NCBI GenBank assembly: GCA_030613165.1
Contig: JAUWMN010000021.1
Location: 1 to 11,561, forward strand
Direction: 5' to 3'
DNA from: Desulfobacterales bacterium
Lineage (GTDB): Bacteria > Desulfobacterota > Desulfobacteria > Desulfobacterales > C00003106
Length of the DNA: 11,561 nt
The notes under the pieces are model-generated. The model searched no databases and had not been told where the DNA came from. It was given only the letters and a program-made list of their open reading frames with translations. The position numbers were made by a program, and so were the translations under genes. Below are positions 1-8,550 of this stretch, in pieces (the first letter of the stretch is position 1; each line of letters begins with the position of its first letter).

Positions 1-1905
1 GATGCTCTGGCTAAGATTAACAAGGATTTCCCTGATCATGATTTGTCCGGACTGAATAAGATGGCAGGAGAACTCTCCAAAGGTAAAGAGGGAGTTGCTG
101 TTGTCTGTTGTCTGACGTCAGGAGAAAATGAAGGCGCTAATAAAGTTACGAAGAGAATAACAGGCTATGCCCCTGTTCATATAGGGAACAAAACATGGTC
201 AATTACCGCTAATATAACGTATTCTGAAATCGCGGGCCCCATTAATAGACACGCAAGGAACACATTCGGTCTTGCAGGATTTGTCATATTGGTATTGGGG
301 GTCGGAGGAATCGCTTTTTTTAAAACCCGTGAGAAGAAAACCAGGCTTGAAACAGAGTCAAAGTATTTGAAGGAAATTGCCGGATCAGCAGAGGCTCTGA
401 AGGCGAGCGAGGAGAGACTTGCAGGAATTATCGATTCTGTTACGGATTACATGAGCATGATGGACGAGCAACATAATGTTGTGTGGGCAAACGATGTTGC
501 AAAGAAGTTGTTTGGCGAAGATCTGGTTGGAAAGAAATGCTATACCGCATACCATGGACGTAATAAGGTCTGCAATCCCTGCATAGTAAGCAAGTGTTTC
601 AAAGACGGCAAAAGCCGTCACCATGAAACAGAAGTCGTGGCGGCAGACGGGACTCAAATGAACTTCTGGTGCACGGCAAGTGTGGCCGCATACTATGAGG
701 ACGGGCGGCCAAAGACAGTAGTGGAGGTCTCACGCGACATCACGGAACGCAAGAAACTGAAAGCCCAGCTCTTTCAGGCCCAAAAGCAGGAAGCCATCGG
801 CACCCTGGCCGGAGGGATTGCCCACGATTTCAATAACATATTAACGGTCGTTCAGGGTAACGCACAGTTGATGTCTATGGACCTTGACCCCGCGAATCCT
901 CATTATGAATTAGTGAAGGAAATAGAGGGTCGAGTTAAGGTTGCTTCTAATCTCACACAGCAACTCCTTGGTTTTGCAAGGGGAGGTAAATATGAGGTAA
1001 AACCGGTTAACTTAAATGCGGTTGTTCGAGAAAGTTCTACCGCATTTGGCAGGACCAAGAAAGAGATTGCCATTCATCCAAAATTCAGGGAGGACTTACC
1101 CCCTATTGAAGCGGATATAGGGCAAATTGAACAGGTTTTGATGAATCTATATGTAAACGCCGCCCATGCAATGCCGGACGGCGGAGACCTATATCTGGAA
1201 ACGCGCGCTATTACCCAGGAAGACATCCAAGGAAAGCCTTTTCGCGTTGAGCTGGGCGACTATATATTACTTTCTGTTACAGATACCGGGGTAGGCATGG
1301 ACCAAGAGACGCGGGAACGAATCTTTGACCCCTTTTTTACCACCCGAGAGATGGGCCGGGGAACCGGCCTGGGGTTGGCCTCTGTTTACGGTATTATCAA
1401 AGCCCATAAGGGATATATCGACGTAGAGTCTGAGAAAGGTCAAGGAACTATTTTTAAGATTTATCTGCCCATATCCAAGCGGGAAGTTGAAAAAACTGCA
1501 AGCGTTACTGATAAGGTTATCAACGGAACAGAAACGGTTCTTTTTGTGGACGATGAAGAGCCGGTTTTGAAACTGGGTGTCAGGGTCTTGAACAGGTTGG
1601 GGTATACCATACTGGAAGCCAAGAGCGGACGCGAAGCAGTAGATATCTATCAAGCCAATAGAGACAAAATCGACATGGTTGTCCTGGACATGATCATGCC
1701 TGACATGGGTGGCGGCAAAGCCTATGATCTGCTGAAACAGATCAATCCGAATGTAAAAGTGCTCCTTTCAAGCGGCTACAGTGCTGATATCAGGGTAACC
1801 GCGATATTGGAGCATGGGTGCAATGGCTTTATTCAAAAGCCGTTTGATATGGAAGTATTGTCTCATAAGATAAGAGAGATCTTAGAGCAGCAAAAATCTT
1901 TATAA
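1..1905 (+). CDS. Hybrid sensor histidine kinase (5' end outside window)
   Basis: The reading frame is open to the left edge, so the N-terminus is missing; the TTG at 43 is not a credible start. Visible domains in order: the end of a periplasmic sensor region, probably Cache-like (about 1-260); one membrane helix (about 265-321); a PAS domain (about 406-747) with a Cys cluster; a HisKA domain with phospho-acceptor His at 823-825 in the motif GGIAHDFNN; an HATPase_c domain with an N box near 1141, DTGVGMD at 1282 and FDPFFTT plus GTGLGL around 1330-1380; and a C-terminal receiver domain (about 1540-1890) with acidic DDEE and the phospho-acceptor Asp at 1687-1689. From family knowledge, the sensor signal would drive His autophosphorylation and transfer to the attached receiver. 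No DNA-binding output domain is present, so a further phosphotransfer partner or response regulator is likely. The signal is unknown. It converges on ndk and no partner gene is in view. Confidence 0.93.
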   Translation, partial: DALAKINKDFPDHDLSGLNKMAGELSKGKEGVAVVCCLTSGENEGANKVTKRITGYAPVHIGNKTWSITANITYSEIAGPINRHARNTFGLAGFVILVLGVGGIAFFKTREKKTRLETESKYLKEIAGSAEALKASEERLAGIIDSVTDYMSMMDEQHNVVWANDVAKKLFGEDLVGKKCYTAYHGRNKVCNPCIVSKCFKDGKSRHHETEVVAADGTQMNFWCTASVAAYYEDGRPKTVVEVSRDITERKKLKAQLFQAQKQEAIGTLAGGIAHDFNNILTVVQGNAQLMSMDLDPANPHYELVKEIEGRVKVASNLTQQLLGFARGGKYEVKPVNLNAVVRESSTAFGRTKKEIAIHPKFREDLPPIEADIGQIEQVLMNLYVNAAHAMPDGGDLYLETRAITQEDIQGKPFRVELGDYILLSVTDTGVGMDQETRERIFDPFFTTREMGRGTGLGLASVYGIIKAHKGYIDVESEKGQGTIFKIYLPISKREVEKTASVTDKVINGTETVLFVDDEEPVLKLGVRVLNRLGYTILEAKSGREAVDIYQANRDKIDMVVLDMIMPDMGGGKAYDLLKQINPNVKVLLSSGYSADIRVTAILEHGCNGFIQKPFDMEVLSHKIREILEQQKSL

Positions 1906-1909
1906 TATT

Positions 1910-1972
1910 TCACCGCAAAGACGCAAAGAGCGCAAAGTTTTAGATTTTTCCTTTGCGACTGGTTTACGGTGA
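1910..1972. repeat. Imperfect palindromic intergenic repeat, CGCAAAG type
   Basis: The left arm carries three spaced GCAAAG copies (about 1914-1937). The right arm carries CTTTGCG (1951-1957). The outer ends are TCACCG (1910-1915) and its complement CGGTGA (1967-1972), so the whole can fold into an interrupted hairpin. It fills most of the spacer between the converging kinase and ndk genes. From memory, similar accgcaaagacgcaaag sequences recur in intergenic DNA of many environmental bacteria; I cannot check copy number here. There is no T-run after the stem in either direction, so it is not a classical intrinsic terminator. Confidence 0.6.
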
Positions 1973-1990
1973 GGTGTGATTAGTTGGCTT

Positions 1991-2407
1991 CTATCCTAGT
2001 ATTTCCAGGCTGTTGAAAAAATATCCGATTTCAAATGCGGCGCTTTCCGGCGAGTCTGAACCGTGTACCGCGTTTTTCTCTTTATCAACGGCAAAGTCCC
2101 GGCGAATGGTCCCCTCGGCAGCCTCTTTTGGGTCGGTGGCCCCCATAAGCTCACGGTTTTTTGCGATAGCATTGCCGCCTTCCAGGACCATTGGTATGGC
2201 AGGTCCTGATGACATAAAGTCGGTCAGGCTGTCAAAAAAGGGGCGGTCCTTGTGTACCGCATAAAATCCCTGGGCCTCATTCTTGGTCATAAAGATCATC
2301 TTCATCGCCACGATCTTGAGTCCGTTTGATTCAAACCTTTTGATTATATTTCCAATGTGGCCGTTTGCCACTGCATCAGGCTTGATAATTGATAAAGTCC
2401 TTTCCAT
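1991..2407 (-). CDS. ndk: Nucleoside diphosphate kinase
   Basis: Makes NTPs and dNTPs by moving the gamma phosphate of ATP to NDPs through a phosphohistidine, in the cytoplasm. The protein is 138 residues, normal for bacterial Ndk. It begins [14 protein letters not shown], as the family does, and contains the active-site His in the motif NAVHGSDS near the C-terminus. I place the start at the ATG at 2405-2407, because GGAGG lies 5 nt upstream and the protein then starts at the family position. An ATG four codons upstream (2419) lacks its own good ribosome binding site and overlaps that GGAGG. The gene is transcribed leftward, is separate from the lon operon (whose terminator lies upstream), and is flanked by two unrelated palindromic repeats. 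Its promoter must lie within or beyond the upstream repeat. Confidence 0.97.
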   Translation of the reverse strand: MERTLSIIKPDAVANGHIGNIIKRFESNGLKIVAMKMIFMTKNEAQGFYAVHKDRPFFDSLTDFMSSGPAIPMVLEGGNAIAKNRELMGATDPKEAAEGTIRRDFAVDKEKNAVHGSDSPESAAFEIGYFFNSLEILG

Positions 2408-2435
2408 TGTTACCTCCATGATTTAATAATATTTT

Positions 2436-2533
2436 GGACGCAGATGAACGCAGATTATCAGGATTTTTAAATATAAGGAACTAACTGATTTGAGAAAATA
2501 GTTTTCTGCGGCTATCAGCGAAAATCTGCGTCC
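2436..2533. repeat. Imperfect palindromic repeat element, GGACGCAGAT ends
   Basis: An approximately 98-bp element with perfect 10-bp terminal inverted repeats: GGACGCAGAT at 2436-2445 and ATCTGCGTCC at 2524-2533. Inside, CGCAGATTATCAG on the left is partly matched by CTGCGGCTATCAGCG on the right, so the arms extend imperfectly inward. There is no coding capacity. From memory, gacgcagatgaacgcagat sequences are frequent intergenic repeats across many bacterial genomes; this looks like one copy. It lies between the lon terminator and ndk, directly upstream of the ndk start. Confidence 0.65.
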
Positions 2534-2571
2534 CAAAGAAAAGGCACAAAGTTTTTTCCAAACCTTGTGCC
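2534..2571 (-). terminator. Intrinsic terminator of the tig-clpP-clpX-lon operon
   Basis: On the minus strand, 26 nt after the lon stop, GGCACAAGG (2563-2571) pairs with CTTTGTGCC (2543-2551). The stem is 9 bp with one G-U pair and an 11-nt loop, and is followed by TTTTCTTT (2535-2542). This is the standard form of a rho-independent terminator and marks the end of the operon. Confidence 0.8.
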
Positions 2572-2596
2572 TGTGCACTTCTTAACGCTTATTGCA

Positions 2597-5059
2597 CTAA
2601 TTTATGATACTATCATGCTTGGTGTCTGATTCTATTTCCTTTCTGGCTTCCGGCATAAATGTCGGCAAACCCTCTTCTGTTTCTTTAAAGAGAGATTCGC
2701 CTTCCTCCAGTTTGAGAACGTTGGACAAAACTTCGTCTATATGATCGACTAAGACGACCTCTAAGTGCTTCAAAATTGCAGCAGGAATATCAGTGAGGTC
2801 TTTCTTGTTTTCTGACGGTATGATTACCTTGGTAATTCTGCCGCGATGTGCCGCAAGGATCTTTTCTTTCAATCCTCCGATCGGAAGCACCCTTCCTCGA
2901 AGGGTAATCTCTCCGGTCATTGCAATGTTTCGATAGATCGGCTTTCTAATTAGGGCCGATACAATGGAACTGACCATTGCAATACCCGCCGAAGGCCCGT
3001 CTTTGGGGGTAGCGCCTTCGGGAACATGTATATGTATGTCTACGCCCTGGTAAAAATTTGGACTAATACCGAGACGTGTGGCACGCGAACGCGCATAGCT
3101 CAATGCCGCGCGAGCCGATTCCTGCATTACGTCTCCCAGTTTTCCGGTCACATCGAGCTTTCCTTTTCCCGGCATAATGATTGTCTCAATAACCAGGATC
3201 TCCCCCCCCGCCTCTGTCCAGGCCAGCCCGGTGGCAAGTCCGATCTCGTCTGTTTCTTCGATCTGACCATGCCTATAGCGAGGGATCCCGAGATATTTTC
3301 TCGTGGACTGTTCGGATATCTTAACGTTTGTGTCTTTTCCCACTTTCGCAATTTTGCGGGCCACTTTACGACATATCGAAGCGATTTCGCGTTCCAGATT
3401 ACGTACTCCCGCCTCCCGCGTATATTCACGAATGATGGTCAAAATACTGTTGTCTGAAAAATGTATGTTACTATCATTCAAACCATTCATCTTGATCTGC
3501 TTGCCTATCAAAAAGCCTTTTGCTATCTGTAATTTTTCATGCTCCGTATAACCTGGAAGTCGTATAATTTCCATTCGATCTTGCAGAGGCCCGGGGATGT
3601 TGTGCAGCGTGTTGGCTGTAGTGATAACCAGGATTTCAGAAAGGTCATAGTCCATATCCAAGTAGTGATCGTTAAATGCGAAATTTTGCTCCGGATCGAG
3701 GACCTCAAGGAGCGCGGAAGAGGGATCTCCACGAAAGTCGGTACTCATTTTGTCTACTTCATCCAGGCAAAACACCGGATTGTTTGCCTTTACTTTCTTG
3801 AGAGATTGTATGATTTTGCCCGGCAGCGCGCCAATGTAAGTTCGTCTATGACCGCGAATCTCGGCTTCGTCCCGGACACCTCCCAGAGAAAGTCGAATGA
3901 ATTTTCGACTCGTGGCCCGTGCTACAGATCTGGCCAACGACGTCTTGCCAACCCCCGGAGGGCCAACAAGACAGAGGATAGGGCCGCGAATCTTTTTTAC
4001 CAGGGCTTGAACCGCCAGGTATTCAAGAATTCGCTCCTTTGGTTTTTCCAGGCCATAATGGTCATTGTTTAGGATTCCCTCGGCCTTTTCAATGTTAGTT
4101 TGAACCTTGGTCCTGTCGAACCACGGAAGTTCGATGATCCAGTCGATGTAATTTCTTACAACTGTGGCCTCTGCCGACATCGGAGACATCATTTTCAGTT
4201 TTTTGAACTCCTGTTGTACCTTGGCATTGGCCTCTTTTGACAACCTCTTGCGCTTTATGCGTTTTTCAAGCTCCTGCAACTCACTTTGCTGATCGTCAGC
4301 ATCTCCCATTTCCTTTTTAATGGCCCGCATCTGCTCGTTCAGATAGTAGTTTTTCTGCATCTTTTCCATCTGTTTTTTGACTCGCCCTTTGATGCGGTTC
4401 TCTATGGCGAGTACTTCAATTTCAGACTGCATGAGTTCATAGAGGAGAGAGAGCCTCTTGGAAAGTTGAGCTGCTTCCAATAACCTCTGCTTGTCTTTAA
4501 TTTTGAAGGAAAAGTGAGACGTCACTGTATCCGCCAGTCGTGAAGGACTGCTGATGGAAGCTATCGTATTGGCTAAGTCGCTGGAAATGTTTTTATTTAT
4601 TTTTGAGTAATTGAAGAACGCGGTTATAATGTTCCTGTTGAGGGCTTCGACTTCCGGGGTATGCGCATGAGACTCGATTATTTCCTCAACTTCAACCAAA
4701 AAAAACGGGTTATCTTGGGCAAAACGTCTGATACGCGCCCGTTTTTTCCCTTCTATAAGAGCTTTTACCGTGCCGTCAGGGAGTTTTAAGAGTTGGAGTA
4801 CTGTTCCAATAGTACCTACCCTGTATATGTCTTTTTCAGATGGAGAATCTATGGAGGCATCTTTTTGAGTGGCCAAAAAGATGCTTTTATTGTGTTGGTC
4901 CAGAGCATTTGACAATGCATTGATAGACTTGGTTCTTCCCACAAAGAGTGGCGCCACCATATGGGGCAAGATTACAATATCCCGTAGTGGAAGATGTGGA
5001 ATGAATATAGGCGGTCCTGAAGTCTCCTCAGGCTTTTTGAGTTTTTTTATGTTAAACAT
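2597..5059 (-). CDS. lon: ATP-dependent protease Lon (LonA type)
   Basis: Cytoplasmic hexameric AAA+ serine protease that degrades misfolded and selected regulatory proteins. At 820 residues it has the full LonA layout: an N-terminal substrate-binding domain (about 18-215, including the [10 protein letters not shown] start), a charged helical region (about 215-300), an AAA+ module with Walker [10 protein letters not shown] (366-374) and Walker B FCLDEVDK (430-437), and the C-terminal protease domain. The catalytic Ser is S690 in [10 protein letters not shown] and the partner Lys is K733 in [10 protein letters not shown], with the same 43-residue spacing as in E. coli Lon (S679/K722). The ATG at 5057-5059 has AAGGA upstream and begins 14 nt after the clpX stop, so it is co-transcribed with clpX. 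It is the last gene before a terminator. No heat-shock promoter is visible directly upstream. Confidence 0.98.
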   Translation of the reverse strand: MFNIKKLKKPEETSGPPIFIPHLPLRDIVILPHMVAPLFVGRTKSINALSNALDQHNKSIFLATQKDASIDSPSEKDIYRVGTIGTVLQLLKLPDGTVKALIEGKKRARIRRFAQDNPFFLVEVEEIIESHAHTPEVEALNRNIITAFFNYSKINKNISSDLANTIASISSPSRLADTVTSHFSFKIKDKQRLLEAAQLSKRLSLLYELMQSEIEVLAIENRIKGRVKKQMEKMQKNYYLNEQMRAIKKEMGDADDQQSELQELEKRIKRKRLSKEANAKVQQEFKKLKMMSPMSAEATVVRNYIDWIIELPWFDRTKVQTNIEKAEGILNNDHYGLEKPKERILEYLAVQALVKKIRGPILCLVGPPGVGKTSLARSVARATSRKFIRLSLGGVRDEAEIRGHRRTYIGALPGKIIQSLKKVKANNPVFCLDEVDKMSTDFRGDPSSALLEVLDPEQNFAFNDHYLDMDYDLSEILVITTANTLHNIPGPLQDRMEIIRLPGYTEHEKLQIAKGFLIGKQIKMNGLNDSNIHFSDNSILTIIREYTREAGVRNLEREIASICRKVARKIAKVGKDTNVKISEQSTRKYLGIPRYRHGQIEETDEIGLATGLAWTEAGGEILVIETIIMPGKGKLDVTGKLGDVMQESARAALSYARSRATRLGISPNFYQGVDIHIHVPEGATPKDGPSAGIAMVSSIVSALIRKPIYRNIAMTGEITLRGRVLPIGGLKEKILAAHRGRITKVIIPSENKKDLTDIPAAILKHLEVVLVDHIDEVLSNVLKLEEGESLFKETEEGLPTFMPEARKEIESDTKHDSIIN

Positions 5060-5073
5060 GGTGTTTCCTTATG

Positions 5074-6333
5074 TTACGCCTGTTTTTTGCTCTGTTCGTT
5101 TTCAAACAGGAGAATAGGCTCTTCTTGATTTACAATCACCTCTTCACTTATTACACATTCAGTAACCCCTTCGATAGAAGGGAGTTGGTACATTATATCA
5201 AGCATGGTCTCTTCCATTATAGCCCTCAAGGCGCGGGCCCCGGTCTTTCTTGTGAGGGCTGCTTCAGCGATAGCATTGAGAGCGCTATCAGTAAATCGAA
5301 GATTTACGTTTTCAAATTCAAAGAGTTTTTGAAACTGTTTTGCCAGCGCATTCTTTGGTTGGGTAAGGATCTTTATGAGCGCGTTTTTATTTAGTTCGCC
5401 TAAGGTCGCGGAAACAGGGAGTCTTCCAACGAATTCCGGAATCAGACCGAACTTGATAAGATCTTCCGGTTGAACCATCTTCAGGGTGTCACCTATATTT
5501 GCTTTTTCGAGTTTGATTATTTCAGCTCCGAATCCAATCGTTTTCGTTCCTGTACGGGCTTGAATAATTCGTTCCAAGCCATTGAATGTTCCACCGCAGA
5601 TAAATAGTATATTAGAAGTGTTTATCTTGATGAAATCTTGTTGCGGATGCTTTCGTCCTCCCTTGGGTGGGACACTCGTCACGGTGCCCTCAATAATTTT
5701 TAATAAGGCTTGTTGCACGCCTTCGCCTGAGACATCCCTTGTAATTGAAGGATTATCTGATTTTCTGGCGATCTTGTCGATTTCATCAATGTACACAATC
5801 CCTCGACTGGCACGTTCTACGTCATAATCACAGTTTTGAAGTAAACTGGAGATAATATTTTCAACATCTTCTCCCACATATCCTGCCTCTGTCAGGGTGG
5901 TGGCATCCGCAATGGTAAACGGCACATTCAGTATCCGTGCTAAGGTTTGCGCCAAAAGGGTCTTCCCTGAACCGGTCGGCCCGATAAGAAGGACGTTACT
6001 TTTTTCAATCTCCACATCATCCACGGACACATTACTTTCAACCCGTTTATAGTGATTGTAAACAGCAACAGACAATATCTTCTTCGCCTGTTCCTGCTCT
6101 ATGACATATTCATCCAGAATTGCCTTTATTTCAGAGGGCTTAGGGAAAACTGTCTGTACCGAAGTTCCCTTGGTTTTCCCGTATTCTTCCTGGATAATTT
6201 CATTACACAGCTCAATGCATTCATCACAAATATATACTGCGGGTCCGGCGATTAATTTTTTTACTTCATCCTGCCCTTTTCCGCAAAAAGAACATAAAAG
6301 ATCGCCTGTACTTATATCACCGCGTTTTGGCAT
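5074..6333 (-). CDS. clpX: ATP-dependent Clp protease ATP-binding subunit ClpX
   Basis: Hexameric AAA+ unfoldase that recognises tagged or damaged proteins and threads them into ClpP. At 419 residues it is normal length. The N-terminal zinc-binding domain has Cys 14, 17, 36 and 39 (CSFC and CDEC). Walker A is GPTGSGKT (118-125), the substrate-gripping pore loop is GYVG (151-154), Walker B is IVYIDEIDK (179-187), the RKH loop is at 227-229, the ClpP-docking tripeptide IGF is at 266-268, and sensor 2 GARAL is at 365-369. Every element needed for ClpP partnership is present. The start has a strong GGGGAGG about 7 nt upstream. The gene lies 25 nt after clpP and 14 nt before lon, in the same operon. 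Confidence 0.98.
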   Translation of the reverse strand: MPKRGDISTGDLLCSFCGKGQDEVKKLIAGPAVYICDECIELCNEIIQEEYGKTKGTSVQTVFPKPSEIKAILDEYVIEQEQAKKILSVAVYNHYKRVESNVSVDDVEIEKSNVLLIGPTGSGKTLLAQTLARILNVPFTIADATTLTEAGYVGEDVENIISSLLQNCDYDVERASRGIVYIDEIDKIARKSDNPSITRDVSGEGVQQALLKIIEGTVTSVPPKGGRKHPQQDFIKINTSNILFICGGTFNGLERIIQARTGTKTIGFGAEIIKLEKANIGDTLKMVQPEDLIKFGLIPEFVGRLPVSATLGELNKNALIKILTQPKNALAKQFQKLFEFENVNLRFTDSALNAIAEAALTRKTGARALRAIMEETMLDIMYQLPSIEGVTECVISEEVIVNQEEPILLFENEQSKKQA

Positions 6334-6340
6334 GGTGTAT

Positions 6341-6358
6341 CCTCCCCAAACTGTTGGG
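6341..6358 (-). promoter_or_regulatory. Small hairpin touching the clpX ribosome binding site
   Basis: In the 25-nt clpP-clpX spacer, on the minus strand, CCCAA (6354-6358) can pair with TTGGG (6345-6349) across a 4-nt loop. The GGG of this stem is also part of the clpX Shine-Dalgarno sequence GGGGAGG (6341-6347). Pairing could make clpX translation depend on ribosomes arriving from clpP. The stem is only 5 bp, so this may be chance. Confidence 0.3.
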
Positions 6359-6958
6359 TTACTCTTTCTTGTCCGTTACTCTCTCTGTAATTACCTGATC
6401 TACTATTCCATATTGCAGAGCTTCATCTCCACTCATGAAATAGTCTCTATCAGTATCTTGCTGGATCTGTTTTATATTTTTATTTGTATGCTTGGCCAAA
6501 ATCTTGTTCAGGGTCTCCCGTAACCGTAGTATCTCCCTTGTTTGAATTTCTATATCAGATGCCTGCCCCTGAAATCCCCCCAAGGGTTGGTGGATCAGTA
6601 TCCTTGAATGAGGAAGTACAAATCGTTTCCCCTTTGCGCCGGCTGCCAAGAGAAGGGCTCCCATGCTGGCGGCTTGCCCCATACATAGGGTAGAGACATT
6701 AGATTTAATATACTGCATTGTGTCATAAATGGCAAGTCCGGCAGAAACTATACCCCCGGGGGAGTTGATATAGAAATTGATATCTTTGTCCGGATCTTCG
6801 GATTCCAAAAAGAGCAATTGAGCGATTAAAACATTTGCGACATCATCAGTTATTGGCGACCCGAGAAAGATGATTCTGTCTTTTAACAGTCTGGAATAGA
6901 TATCATAAGCACGCTCGCCTCGCGAACTCTGCTCAATGACCATAGGGACAAGTGGCAT
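6359..6958 (-). CDS. clpP: ATP-dependent Clp protease proteolytic subunit ClpP
   Basis: Serine peptidase that forms the double-heptamer chamber of ClpXP. It is 199 residues. The catalytic triad is Ser98 (GQAASMGA), His123 (RILIHQP) and Asp172 (DTDRDYF), with spacings equal to those of E. coli ClpP. The N-terminus starts almost at the mature E. coli position ([22 protein letters not shown]), so any propeptide is at most a few residues, shorter than in E. coli. The ATG at 6956-6958 has AAGGAGA 6 nt upstream. It starts 19 nt after the tig stop and is followed by its partner clpX 25 nt on, the usual arrangement for trigger factor and ClpXP genes in Proteobacteria. Confidence 0.98.
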   Translation of the reverse strand: MPLVPMVIEQSSRGERAYDIYSRLLKDRIIFLGSPITDDVANVLIAQLLFLESEDPDKDINFYINSPGGIVSAGLAIYDTMQYIKSNVSTLCMGQAASMGALLLAAGAKGKRFVLPHSRILIHQPLGGFQGQASDIEIQTREILRLRETLNKILAKHTNKNIKQIQQDTDRDYFMSGDEALQYGIVDQVITERVTDKKE

Positions 6959-6977
6959 AGATTTTCTCCTTAATTTC

Positions 6978-8297
6978 TTAATCTTTTGATTCTTGTTTTG
7001 AATCCGGTTCTACTTCCTCAACCGTACTGTTATCGATAATAAATTTGATGGTATGTTCTTCGAGAAATTTTTGGTCCAGGTTGGCAGCCTGTTGTTTGTC
7101 TTGATTATACACCATCTTAAGGCTGTCTACGGGCTGCCCCAATCTCTTGGATAGATTTTCAAATCCGGCATTTAGAATTTCATCATTAATTTTAAATCCT
7201 TCTTGTTCGATAATTTTATCGAGTATCAAGAGGCCCCGCACCTTTCTTTCCGCAGCAGACCTGTATTTGTCCAGTAAAGTCTTTTGCGTGTGCCCCATAT
7301 CTTGTAGCGAAAGATTCTGACTTGTAAAGGCGGCTTCAGCATCCTTTGCCATAACTTGCGTCTCATGCTCCACTAAGATTTCCGGCAGTTCAAAATCGGT
7401 TTTTTCAATGAGTTTATTGACAATCTGTTCGTAAAGCTCTCTTTCAAAAAAATTATCAAAACTGCGTTCCATTTCTTCTCGAATAGCTGACTTCAATTCT
7501 TCCAGGCCGGCAAATTGTCCGAGATCCTTTGCGAATTCATCAGTTATCTCAGGCAGGATCTGTTCTTGGATCTCCTTTACAGTTGCGCTAAAGGAGACTT
7601 CCTCGCCGGCCAGGTTTTTTGGAAGATAGTCGTCCGGGAATTTGATCGGAAACGTCTTTGTCTCACCGCGTGTCATACCAATGAGTTGATCGCTGACTTC
7701 CTTTAATAATTTTTCAGAACCTACTTCAGCGATAAAGTTTTCGGTCTTTCCGACCGGGTCGAACGGCTTTCCATCTTTGGTTCCCTCGTAATCAATCTGT
7801 ACAAAATCTCCGGCCTTTACTGGTCTATCCTCGTCTATGGTTTTTAGTTGTGCCTGGTTGCGTTGAATTGTTTTAAGCTTTTCCTCGATCTTATCGTCGC
7901 TGACCGTGTAGATAGTCTTCTTAAGTTTAAGCCCTGTATAGTCGTTGATGGCAATAGTAGGTTTCACCTCAACGGTCGCGGAATACTTATATCCTTGTCC
8001 CGACACGAGCTCGGGATAATCGAAATTCGGGTTTCCCACGGGAGCTATGTTGTTTTCTTCAAGCGCCTTAGGGTAAGACATACTTATTAATTCAGCGCTT
8101 ACTTCAGATACCACATCTTTTTTAAATCTGTTTTCCAGAACCGAACGGGGCACTTTGCCGGGACGAAACCCCTTAAGTTTGACGCTCTTTTGCAGTTTGT
8201 TGTAGAATTTATTAATTTCTTTGGTTACATCCTCTTGGGGAATCTCAACATGGAGTTTCTTTTTGACACTGCTAATATCTTCTACGCTTACTTTCAT
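6978..8297 (-). CDS. tig: Trigger factor (ribosome-associated chaperone and prolyl isomerase)
   Basis: Binds the ribosome near the peptide exit and shields nascent chains; it also has cis-trans prolyl isomerase activity. The protein is 439 residues (E. coli 432). The N-terminal ribosome-binding domain carries the signature GFRPGKVP (43-50). The FKBP-type domain is about 158-243, including [10 protein letters not shown] and LIGMTRGE. The C-terminal part is the long helical chaperone arm, and the tail is acidic and Lys-rich. The ATG at 8295-8297 has AAAGGAAGG just upstream. It is the first protein gene of the operon, 52 nt after tRNA-Leu on the same strand with no terminator between, so the two probably share the promoter at 8477-8505. 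Confidence 0.98.
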   Translation of the reverse strand: MKVSVEDISSVKKKLHVEIPQEDVTKEINKFYNKLQKSVKLKGFRPGKVPRSVLENRFKKDVVSEVSAELISMSYPKALEENNIAPVGNPNFDYPELVSGQGYKYSATVEVKPTIAINDYTGLKLKKTIYTVSDDKIEEKLKTIQRNQAQLKTIDEDRPVKAGDFVQIDYEGTKDGKPFDPVGKTENFIAEVGSEKLLKEVSDQLIGMTRGETKTFPIKFPDDYLPKNLAGEEVSFSATVKEIQEQILPEITDEFAKDLGQFAGLEELKSAIREEMERSFDNFFERELYEQIVNKLIEKTDFELPEILVEHETQVMAKDAEAAFTSQNLSLQDMGHTQKTLLDKYRSAAERKVRGLLILDKIIEQEGFKINDEILNAGFENLSKRLGQPVDSLKMVYNQDKQQAANLDQKFLEEHTIKFIIDNSTVEEVEPDSKQESKD

Positions 8298-8349
8298 GAC
8301 CTTCCTTTCTGTAAAACATTTGCTATTCCTTCGCGATCATTTACAAGAC

Positions 8350-8436
8350 TGGTGCGAGAGGGGGGACTCGAATCCCCAATCCGCAATGGAACTGGATCCT
8401 AAGTCCAGCGCGTATGCCAAATTTCGCCACTCTCGC
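8350..8436 (-). tRNA. tRNA-Leu, anticodon UAG
   Basis: Read on the minus strand, the acceptor stem GCGAGAG pairs with CTCTCGC, followed by discriminator A and an encoded CCA (8350-8352). The anticodon arm CTGGA-CTTAGGA-TCCAG gives anticodon TAG, reading CUA-type Leu codons. A long variable arm and the T loop TTCGAGT are present, as expected for a class II tRNA of 87 nt. It lies upstream of tig and in its direction. Confidence 0.96.
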
Positions 8437-8454
8437 AAGAGACTCTCGCAAAAG
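8429..8454. repeat. 13-bp tandem duplication of the tRNA-Leu 5' end
   Basis: ACTCTCGCAAGAG (8429-8441) is followed directly by ACTCTCGCAAAAG (8442-8454), with one mismatch. The first copy contains the 5' acceptor strand of tRNA-Leu; the second lies in its leader. The tRNA precursor would therefore carry two GCGAGAG copies able to pair with the 3' acceptor strand. Confidence 0.7.
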
Positions 8455-8458
8455 ACGA

Positions 8459-8487
8459 TTGACCTGCCGCGTAAGTATGATAATAAT
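8459..8487 (+). promoter_or_regulatory. Candidate sigma-70 promoter for the amidase gene
   Basis: TTGACC (8459-8464) and TAATAA (8481-8486) are 16 bp apart (or AATAAT at 17 bp). The predicted start near 8493 would give a leader of about 58 nt before the amidase GTG. The -10 region overlaps the -10 of the opposing tig-operon promoter. Confidence 0.45.
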
Positions 8488-8505
8488 GAATGTATATTTT
8501 GTCAA
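8477..8505 (-). promoter_or_regulatory. Sigma-70 promoter of the tRNA-Leu/tig/clpP/clpX/lon operon
   Basis: On the minus strand, a perfect -35 TTGACA (8500-8505) and a -10 TATCAT (8477-8482) are separated by 17 bp. Transcription would start near 8470, about 34 nt before tRNA-Leu. A second weaker pair, TTGACC (8513-8518) with TATACA (8491-8496) at 16 bp, lies just upstream. Confidence 0.7.
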
Positions 8506-8550
8506 AGATGCTGGTCAATAAACTTGTATTTGTATAAGGAACTCAAAATA

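Noticed and set aside
1914..1937. Repeated GCAAAG words as a CRISPR-like array
   Set aside because: The units are only 8-10 bp, with no spacers and no cas genes; it is an intergenic palindromic repeat.
2408..2419. ATG at 2419 as the ndk start
   Set aside because: It overlaps the GGAGG that serves the ATG at 2407, and Ndk proteins begin at the [11 protein letters not shown] position.
3026..4072. Plus-strand open frames across the lon gene
   Set aside because: They lie opposite the complete, motif-rich lon frame and show no domain signature or ribosome binding site.
8221..8550. Upstream extension of the amidase reading frame to an ATG at 8221
   Set aside because: It reads antisense through tRNA-Leu and the tig start, giving the ERGDSNPQS-type peptide typical of misread tRNA genes. 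The signal peptide starts only after 8551.
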